This document shows positions 58,231-64,000 of a stretch of DNA of 64,000 bases, piece by piece. The position numbers and the translations under genes were made by a program. Source of the DNA: JBGPHT01 sp041484525 (GTDB lineage: Bacteria > Acidobacteriota > Terriglobia > Bryobacterales > Bryobacteraceae); assembly GCA_041484525.1 (NCBI GenBank), contig JBGPHT010000001.1, positions 62,001 through 126,000 on the forward strand, written 5' to 3'. The notes below the pieces were generated by a model. The model worked only from the letters and a program-made list of their open reading frames with translations. It did no database searches and was not told the DNA's origin. The first letter of the stretch is position 1, and each line of letters begins with the position of its first letter.

Positions 58231-58330
58231 TGGGGCAGGCCCCCAGGCCTGCGGCCGGCCCGCCTCGGGCGTCGTCTGCGCTTCCACAGGACGGCCAGGG
58301 GGCCGGCCGCAGGCCTGGGGGCCGGCCCCA
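58231..58330. repeat. Second long palindromic hairpin, 31-bp G+C-rich arms
   Basis: Left arm 58231-58261 and right arm 58300-58330 match as reverse complements except for one base; the loop is 38 bases. The arms are almost entirely G and C (TGGGGC, GGCCTGCGGCCGGCC). It lies between two cotranscribed methyltransferase genes, where a strong hairpin would stabilise or attenuate the message. Confidence 0.7.
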
Positions 58331-58341
58331 CAAGTGCAGCC

Positions 58342-59040
58342 ATGACGTACACCTCACTCGCATTCCGCCTGCCACGTCCTCTGCGCCGCCACATCTTGCA
58401 CTTCGAGTGCGCGATCGAAGACGCTGTGTCGGCGTTCGCACGCGATCTCCCCGCAGGGGCGCGCGTCCTCGATGCGGGCGCGGGCGAAGGCCAGTACGCG
58501 CACCACTTCACGCGCCAGCGCTACTGCGGCGTCGATCTCGCCGTGGGCGATACGGCCTGGAACTACAGCCGCCTCGATGCCATCGCCGATCTCACCGCGC
58601 TACCGTTCCGCGGCGAAACGTTCGACGCCGCCATCCACATCGTCACCATCGAGCACCTGCCCGAACCCGCCTGCGCGCTGGCTGAAATGGCGCGCACGCT
58701 GGCGCCGGGCGCTCGCCTGCTCATCGCCGCGCCGCACGAATGGGAGGTCCACCAGGCGCCCCACGACTACTACCGCTACACGCGCCACGGGCTGGCCTAC
58801 CTGCTCGAGAAGGCCGGCTTCGAAGTGTGCGAGATCCGCCCCGCCGGGGGCTACTTCCGGCTGCTCGCGCGGCGCCTGCTCAACGGGCTACAATTCTTCA
58901 CAGGAGGCGTTCGCTGGCTGTTCTTTGTGCCGGCCGCCATCCTGCTGGTCCCTCCGGCGCTGATCCTGCCGTTCTTCGACTTTCTCGACCGGGACCGCAA
59001 CTTCACCCTCGGATACATTTGCGTTGCCGGAAGAAGGTAG
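58342..59040 (+). CDS. Class I SAM-dependent methyltransferase
   Basis: 232 residues. SAM-binding ARVLDAGAGEGQYAHHF and the acidic loop YCGVDLAVGDT, then HIVTIEHLPEPACALAEMAR. The C-terminus has a hydrophobic stretch (LFFVPAAILLVPPALILPFF) that could associate with the membrane. Substrate unknown. It is the third gene of the glycosyltransferase/methyltransferase group and ends 3 bases before truB. Confidence 0.85.
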   Translation: MTYTSLAFRLPRPLRRHILHFECAIEDAVSAFARDLPAGARVLDAGAGEGQYAHHFTRQRYCGVDLAVGDTAWNYSRLDAIADLTALPFRGETFDAAIHIVTIEHLPEPACALAEMARTLAPGARLLIAAPHEWEVHQAPHDYYRYTRHGLAYLLEKAGFEVCEIRPAGGYFRLLARRLLNGLQFFTGGVRWLFFVPAAILLVPPALILPFFDFLDRDRNFTLGYICVAGRR

Positions 59041-59043
59041 TCA

Positions 59044-59925
59044 TTGGACGGAGTCATCGTTGTCGACAAACCCGAGGGCTGGACCTCGCACGATGTGGTG
59101 GCGAAGATGCGCCGCATCGCGCAAACTAAAAAAATCGGCCACCTGGGAACGCTCGACCCCATCGCGACCGGTGTGCTGCCTCTGGTGATCGGCCGCGCTA
59201 CGCGCCTGGCGCAGTTCTACACGCGCAGCGACAAGATCTACGAAGGCGTGGTGCGGTTCGGCTGGGCCACCGATACCTACGACCGCGCCGGCAAGCCCGA
59301 AGGTCCCGCGGTCGAAGTGACGCTCGATCCGCAAGAGCTGGAGCGCCACCTGGAAGCATTCCGCGGCGAGTTCCAGCAGACGCCGCCGGCGGTGTCCGCC
59401 AAGAAAGTGGAAGGTCGTCGTGCCTACGAACTGGCGCGCCACGCGGTGGCGGTCGAGCTGGAACCGGTCTCAGTACACGTCTACGAGCTGGTGGCGCTCG
59501 AAGTCAGCGGCTCGCGTGCCCGCCTGCGCGCGCACTGCTCCGGCGGCACCTACATGCGTTCGATTGCGCACGACCTGGGAAAGGCGATGGGCTGCGGCGC
59601 CCATCTGGACGACCTGCGCCGTCTCGCCAGCGGCGAATTCGAATTGGAACATGCACGCACTATCCCGCAGCTCGAATCGCTCGCCGCCGACGATCGGCTG
59701 CTGGATGCCCTGGTGCCCGCGGCACAACTGCTGCCCGGCTTTCCCAACGTGTTTGTGGACGAGTTGACGGCCACGCAGATCCGCAACGGCCGCAACTTTC
59801 CGGCGTCGCCATTCCGTTCGCAGCCGGCCTCGCAGCACGTCAAGGCGATCACCCGCGAGGGCCTGCTGGTGGCCATCGGCGAGGCCGTGCTGCCCAATCT
59901 GTATCACCCCGTGGTCGTGCTGTAA
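59044..59925 (+). CDS. truB: tRNA pseudouridine(55) synthase TruB
   Basis: 293 residues from a TTG at 59044. Catalytic Asp38 lies in GHLGTLDPIATGVLPL, and DKPEGWTSHDVVAKMR opens the domain. YEGVVRFGWATDTYDRAG and RAHCSGGTYMRSIAHDLGKA are the other family blocks. TruB makes pseudouridine 55 in the T loop. The C-terminus carries a PUA-like extension of about 80 residues. Confidence 0.95.
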   Translation: MDGVIVVDKPEGWTSHDVVAKMRRIAQTKKIGHLGTLDPIATGVLPLVIGRATRLAQFYTRSDKIYEGVVRFGWATDTYDRAGKPEGPAVEVTLDPQELERHLEAFRGEFQQTPPAVSAKKVEGRRAYELARHAVAVELEPVSVHVYELVALEVSGSRARLRAHCSGGTYMRSIAHDLGKAMGCGAHLDDLRRLASGEFELEHARTIPQLESLAADDRLLDALVPAAQLLPGFPNVFVDELTATQIRNGRNFPASPFRSQPASQHVKAITREGLLVAIGEAVLPNLYHPVVVL

Positions 59926-59936
59926 AATTGTTCCCA

Positions 59937-62636
59937 ATGAAACTACGACTTTCCGCCGCGCTCGTATTGCTCGCCGCCGGCATGCAGGCCGCTGTCCAAT
60001 CGCCGGAGCAGTATTTCGGATTCCGCATCGGCAGCGACAAGAAGCTGGTCCGCTACGACAAGATCGTCGAGTACCTGGAGAAAGTCGCTGCCCAATCCGA
60101 CCGCGTGCGCTACCACAACCTGGGACCGACCACGCTCGGCAACCCGTTCGCCATGCTCGAAATCAGCTCGGCCGAAAATCTCAGGAACCTCGACCGTCTG
60201 AGGGCTCTCGAGCGCAAGCTCTACTTCCAGGGCGGAGCACCCACCGAGGCCGAGCGCGACGAAATCTTCCGCTCCGGCAAAGCCGTGGTGCTCATCACCA
60301 ACAACATTCACTCGACCGAGATCGGCGCGTCCCAGATGGTGCTCGAACTGGTGCACCGCCTGGCTACCGAAGACTCGCCTTACATCCGCAAGATCCTCGA
60401 CAACGTCGTCTTCCTGCTGGTGCCGTCGCTCAATCCGGACGGCCAGATCATGGTCACCGACTGGTACAACAAGAATCTCGGCACTCCCAGCGAAGCCAGT
60501 CCGCTGCCGTGGCTGTATCACACTTACACCGGCCACGATAACAACCGCGACATGTACCTCTTCTCGCAGAAGGAGAGCCGCATGACGGCGCAGATTTTGT
60601 GGCACGACTGGTTTCCCTCCGTCTGGCTCGACGAGCATCAGCAGGGTACCTCCGGCCCGCGCATCTTCACCATGCCGGCCACCGACCCCATCAACCCCAA
60701 CGTGGACCCGCTGATCTACCGGCTGAACGCGCTGTTCGGGCAGTCGCAAGCCGCGGCGCTCGAGGCCGAGGGCAAGACCGGTATCATCTTTAACGCCACC
60801 TACACCAACTTCTGGCAGGGCGCGATGGCGTGGGCCGGTTGGTGGCACAACCAGGTCGGATTGCTGACGGAGGTCGCCAGCGCGCGCATCGCTACGCCGG
60901 TGGTCCAGCAGAAGGCCGACCCCACACGCGCGGCCGCGGGTGCCGCGACTGCAGCCGGTGGCCGCGGGGCCGCGACTGGTCCCGCCAATGCGCCCAACGA
61001 CTTCGAATCCGAGCGCCGCCGCCAGTTTGAAAATCCCGACGCGCCGCTGCCGCCGCCGCGCGACATCACGCCGCGCACCGAATATCCGCGCCCCTGGATG
61101 GGCGGCAAGTGGACCCTGCGCGACATCGTCGATTACGAGCTCATCGCCACCTTCGCCCTGCTCGAAACCGCGTCCGACCGGCGCGAGTCGCTGCTGCGGC
61201 AGATCTACGACATCAACCGCAACACCATCGAGGCCGGCAAGAAAGGCGAGATCGGCGAGGGCAAGGACAAGGCCTTCGCCGTCCTCATCCCGTTCACCGG
61301 CCAGCACGATCCGGATGAGGCTATCGAGCTGGTGGACAAGCTACTGACGGGTGGCGTCGAGATCTACCGCGCTACCGCCGAGTTCAAGCAGGACGGCAAG
61401 CCGTACCCCGCGGGCACGTTCGTGATTCCGTTCAACCAGGTCTTCGCGCGGTATGCCAAGGACCTGCTGGAGAAGCAGACTTACCCTGAAGTGCGGCGCG
61501 CGCCCAACGCCCCCGCCGAAGCGCCCTACGACGTATCCGCGTGGTCGCTGGGCATGCAGTTCGGCGTCAAGACCGAGTTCGCCAAGACCGAGTTGCCCGC
61601 CGCGCTGGCCCTCGAAAAGGTGACCGTCGCACCCAAGTACGTGCTCTCCGCCGCTGCTACTGGCAACTCCTGGCGCTTTCCGTATAACGGCGCGCGTAGC
61701 GCCATGCTCGTGAACCGGCTGCTGAAAGCGGGCGCCAAAGTGAGCATGACGAAACCGGACGCCGGCGGTGTGCCGCAGGTCATCGCAGCCACGAAACCGG
61801 ATGTCTGGACCAAGGCCGTCGAGGGCTTCGACGTGCGCTCCGGCACGGTGGCCGCTGCGAAGGCGCCAGTGCTCGCCACCGTCATCAACGCGCCGCGCGT
61901 CGGCATCTACCAATCGTACGATCCCAGCATGGACGAGGGCTGGACGCGCTTCGTGCTCGACCAATACGCGTTCGATTACACCAAGCTGCACAACCCGGAC
62001 ATTAAGGCCGGAAACCTGCGCCAGAAGTTCGACGCGATCGTTTTGCCCGATCAGCGCACCAACTCGATTCTCGAAGGGCTCGACTACAAGACCATCGTCG
62101 AGGAGTACCGCGGCGGCCTGGGCGACACCGGCTGGGAATCGCTGCGCCAGTTTGTCGCCGACGGCGGCACGCTGATCTCGCTGGGCGAAGCTTCGAACCT
62201 GCTGGTGGACAAACTGCCGCTCGGCGTCAAGGATCTGAAGCGCGCGACCACTCGCGACCAGCACTTCGCGCCCGGCACCATCGTGAATCTGCAGGTGGAT
62301 ACCACGCACCCCATCGGCCGCGGTGTGGCGCCCGAGACTTTCGGGTTCTACATTAACTCGCCATTCTTCCAATTGACCGAGGGTTTCGCTTCGCAGAAGG
62401 TGAGCGTGGTGGCGCGGTATCCGAATACTAATGTGCGCGCCTCCGGCTGGCTGCGCGGCGAAGACCTGATGTACGGCCGCGCCGCCGTGGTGGCGATCGA
62501 AACTAATCCGGGGAAGGTGGTGCTGTTCGGCATCCGTCCGCAGCATCGGGCGCAGACGCACGCGACGCTGCCCTTGCTGTTCAACGCGCTCTACTGGTCG
62601 GCGGAAGGGGATCTGGCAACGGCAAAGGTACAGTAA
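59937..62636 (+). CDS. Secreted M14-family zinc carboxypeptidase-like protein
   Basis: 899 residues from the ATG at 59937. Signal peptide MKLRLSAALVLLAAGMQAAV. Peptidase M14 core: zinc ligands H125 and E128 in NNIHSTEIGASQ, a third His in the DEHQQGTSGPRIF segment, and SLNPDGQIMVTDWY. An Ala/Gly-rich insert at about residues 322-345 interrupts the catalytic part, and a large C-terminal region (about 560-899) ends in a glutamine-amidotransferase-like domain (DQRTNSILEGLDY, GRAAVVAIETNPGKVVLF). It is exported and probably processes peptides or muropeptides. Confidence 0.88.
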   Translation: MKLRLSAALVLLAAGMQAAVQSPEQYFGFRIGSDKKLVRYDKIVEYLEKVAAQSDRVRYHNLGPTTLGNPFAMLEISSAENLRNLDRLRALERKLYFQGGAPTEAERDEIFRSGKAVVLITNNIHSTEIGASQMVLELVHRLATEDSPYIRKILDNVVFLLVPSLNPDGQIMVTDWYNKNLGTPSEASPLPWLYHTYTGHDNNRDMYLFSQKESRMTAQILWHDWFPSVWLDEHQQGTSGPRIFTMPATDPINPNVDPLIYRLNALFGQSQAAALEAEGKTGIIFNATYTNFWQGAMAWAGWWHNQVGLLTEVASARIATPVVQQKADPTRAAAGAATAAGGRGAATGPANAPNDFESERRRQFENPDAPLPPPRDITPRTEYPRPWMGGKWTLRDIVDYELIATFALLETASDRRESLLRQIYDINRNTIEAGKKGEIGEGKDKAFAVLIPFTGQHDPDEAIELVDKLLTGGVEIYRATAEFKQDGKPYPAGTFVIPFNQVFARYAKDLLEKQTYPEVRRAPNAPAEAPYDVSAWSLGMQFGVKTEFAKTELPAALALEKVTVAPKYVLSAAATGNSWRFPYNGARSAMLVNRLLKAGAKVSMTKPDAGGVPQVIAATKPDVWTKAVEGFDVRSGTVAAAKAPVLATVINAPRVGIYQSYDPSMDEGWTRFVLDQYAFDYTKLHNPDIKAGNLRQKFDAIVLPDQRTNSILEGLDYKTIVEEYRGGLGDTGWESLRQFVADGGTLISLGEASNLLVDKLPLGVKDLKRATTRDQHFAPGTIVNLQVDTTHPIGRGVAPETFGFYINSPFFQLTEGFASQKVSVVARYPNTNVRASGWLRGEDLMYGRAAVVAIETNPGKVVLFGIRPQHRAQTHATLPLLFNALYWSAEGDLATAKVQ

Positions 62637-62660
62637 GAAGGCGAGAGGTAAAATCTAGTT

Positions 62661-62876
62661 ATGCGCAACGAGTTCACCGCAATCGTCGAGCAGGACGGAC
62701 CTTGGTTCGTGGCATACTGCGCCGAGGTGCCAGGCGCCAATGGCCAAGGCAAAACGCACGAAGAATGCATGGCGAACCTGCGCGAGGCGATAGCTCTCAT
62801 TCTTGAACACAGGCGAGAGGAATCTCTGCGCGCTCTTCCCCCCGACGCCAAGCAAGAGCCCGTGATTGTTGGATGA
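62661..62876 (+). CDS. hicB: HicB-family antitoxin
   Basis: 71 residues. The partial RNase-H-like HicB fold is plain: FTAIVEQDGPWFVAYCAEVP, GANGQGKTHEECMANLREAI. It lacks a separate C-terminal DNA-binding domain. Its stop overlaps the HicA start (ATGA). Autoregulation by the complex is expected, but no palindrome was noted. Confidence 0.9.
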   Translation: MRNEFTAIVEQDGPWFVAYCAEVPGANGQGKTHEECMANLREAIALILEHRREESLRALPPDAKQEPVIVG

Positions 62877-63064
62877 AACGCGACGGGCTTCTCCGGCATC
62901 TTCGCCGGTGTGGTTGCGTGCTACGTCGAGAAGGCAAAGAACATTCTCTATGGGAAAATCCACAGACGGGTCACGCTGAAGCTGTTCCTCGCCATTCCGA
63001 GATCGCCAACTTGCTGGCGAGGAAGATTTGCCGCAGACTATCGATCCCGGATCCGCCAGGCTAA
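62873..63064 (+). CDS. hicA: HicA-family mRNA interferase toxin
   Basis: 63 residues, normal for HicA. The catalytic His24 is in REGKEHSLWENP, and AVPRHSEIANLLARKICRRL is the family C-terminal half. HicA cleaves mRNA and tmRNA independently of ribosomes unless bound by HicB. Coupled to hicB, hicB first in the order. Confidence 0.9.
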   Translation: MKRDGLLRHLRRCGCVLRREGKEHSLWENPQTGHAEAVPRHSEIANLLARKICRRLSIPDPPG

Positions 63065-63122
63065 GAGTCGTTTTTGGGGGTCTTGCGGCTGGCGCAAAGG
63101 ACTTCACGGGCGCAATTCGTAA

Positions 63123-63899
63123 ATGACCCTCTGCCCCCCACTTGTGGCCTTTGCGGTGGAAACGCAAAAGCGCTTTATGTGTTATCTGACGGTACAAAAT
63201 ATCGGCAGCGTTCCTGCATATGAAGTGGAGTTCGAGTTCTCGCCGGAACCCCTTTGGGGTTCTGGCCGGCAAAAGCCACCGGCCCTTGAACGAGGCATGA
63301 AGTGTCTGCCGCCGGGCCAGAAATACTGGTTCTTGTATCACACATTCTTTGAACTCCTAGCGAAGGACAGTCAGTGGCCTTCATCGCTTTCGATTGCGGT
63401 CAGCTATTTGCACCCTCAGCTTGCGCAGCGACTCCGCGAAGAGTTTCATATCGACCTAGAAGACCATCGCGAATCGACTGCTGTGGAGTCTGACGTGTAC
63501 GTCGTGGGTGAGATCCTGGAAAAACACATTTCGCAATTGACCAAGGAAGTACACGCGTTGAACGAAACCATGAAATCGTATTCACCAGTCGCGGGCGCCA
63601 CTGGTGTGGACCTATCCTTCGCGACGCTTCAGGGACTTCGTCGGCTGTTGAAAGGAGAGGAGCCTGTTGAACCAATCAATCCTCGGCATGTCGGCTATCG
63701 GGCGTTTCAAGAGATCCTTGGCGTAGATATTGAGGTGGCGACCCAACTCGAGCGCCATTTTTGGAATTCTGGTAACACCGACGGCATAGAGAAAAGTTCT
63801 GGAATGACGGATCGAGCGATTGAAAGTTTCAATCGATATTTCCGGCAAATGCCTCCGCACGAACCATCTCACGCCAATGGTGTTGACGGGACTGATTAG
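63123..63899 (+). CDS. Hypothetical protein following HicBA (258 aa)
   Basis: 258 residues. The N-terminal half has a beta-sandwich feel (RFMCYLTVQNIGSVPAYEVE, RGMKCLPPGQKYWFLYHTFF), like a COG1470/NPCBM-type binding module; the C-terminal half is helical with QLTKEVHALNETMKSY. No family is recognised. It lacks a signal peptide or membrane segment. It starts 58 bases after hicA in the same direction and may be cotranscribed with it. The ATG choice is the only one possible in frame. Confidence 0.6.
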   Translation: MTLCPPLVAFAVETQKRFMCYLTVQNIGSVPAYEVEFEFSPEPLWGSGRQKPPALERGMKCLPPGQKYWFLYHTFFELLAKDSQWPSSLSIAVSYLHPQLAQRLREEFHIDLEDHRESTAVESDVYVVGEILEKHISQLTKEVHALNETMKSYSPVAGATGVDLSFATLQGLRRLLKGEEPVEPINPRHVGYRAFQEILGVDIEVATQLERHFWNSGNTDGIEKSSGMTDRAIESFNRYFRQMPPHEPSHANGVDGTD

Positions 63900-64000
63900 G
63901 GAACGGCCATTTTAGTCTTGCAAGACGAGCAAATGCGGTTTCTCTCGCGCCGACCGAGAATATTAATGCCCTGCCGGTTGTCGGAATTAGCCGTCTGTTC
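63900..64000. other. End of window, nothing recognised
   Basis: The last 101 bases contain no gene start or motif that can be supported. Confidence 0.3.

Noticed and set aside
59943..61307. 454-codon minus-strand frame inside the M14 peptidase
   Set aside because: The zinc-site motif belongs to the plus-strand gene; the other frame has no support.

Overview
The window looks like chromosome of an acidobacterium of the Bryobacterales/Solibacteraceae type. The support is indirect but consistent: a TIGR03437-type (Solibacter) N-terminal domain in two large secreted proteins, a VWFA-related acidobacterial (TIGR03436) protein, a TIGR03790 protein, a paired DUF1800/DUF1501 locus, a PEP-CTERM remnant, LptD (so a Gram-negative outer membrane), and G+C-rich housekeeping DNA interrupted by visibly less G+C-rich accessory DNA. 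No species can be named from the window.

Layout. 1-10071 is mostly core: the end of a fumarylacetoacetase-type hydrolase, a secreted purine nucleoside permease-like protein, tRNA-Arg(UCG), a HEPN-like hypothetical gene beside a VapBC pair, a Flp pilin, msrA with a SIMPL-domain gene, DUF1800/DUF1501 and a DinB-like gene. 10072-17654 is an integrative element inserted in the anticodon arm of a tRNA-Leu(UAG) gene. The two halves of the tRNA flank it, each ending in the same 15-bp core. The element carries a tyrosine integrase, a large Ig-repeat surface protein, a serine recombinase, an operon of very small genes, and its own complete tRNA-Leu(UAG). 17655-31000 is a second accessory and scarred zone: a truncated HtrA-like protease, a secreted FN3-lipase protein translationally coupled to a small secreted protein and followed by a HEPN gene, a G+C-rich lipase pair, a glycosyltransferase/glycosyltransferase/FkbM-methyltransferase fusion, an istB remnant without its P-loop, parD with a beheaded parE, a cation transporter and a remnant of a second one.

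31000-64000 is again largely core: a broken CHRD/PEP-CTERM gene, pgi, an RDD protein, lptD, hrcA-grpE-dnaJ, a degenerate sulfatase next to a 310-bp composite tandem repeat, an AlkA-type glycosylase, rfbD, PilZ, Dps, a quinone/aromatic detoxification-like pair (mhqO/mhqD type), LysR, a Cpx-like envelope stress module (Spy-like protein, OmpR-type regulator, histidine kinase), pgsA, rodZ, a glycosyltransferase/methyltransferase cluster, truB, a secreted M14 peptidase, HicBA, and a final hypothetical gene.

How the genes work together. The most coherent stories are: (i) the tRNA-Leu element, which breaks a tRNA gene and brings a replacement of the same anticodon; (ii) the Cpx-like module, where the divergent promoter region holds an exact GTAAA-N5-GTAAA site; (iii) the heat-shock operon hrcA-grpE-dnaJ with an imperfect inverted repeat at its predicted start of transcription; (iv) three toxin-antitoxin loci (VapBC and HicBA apparently complete, ParDE broken).
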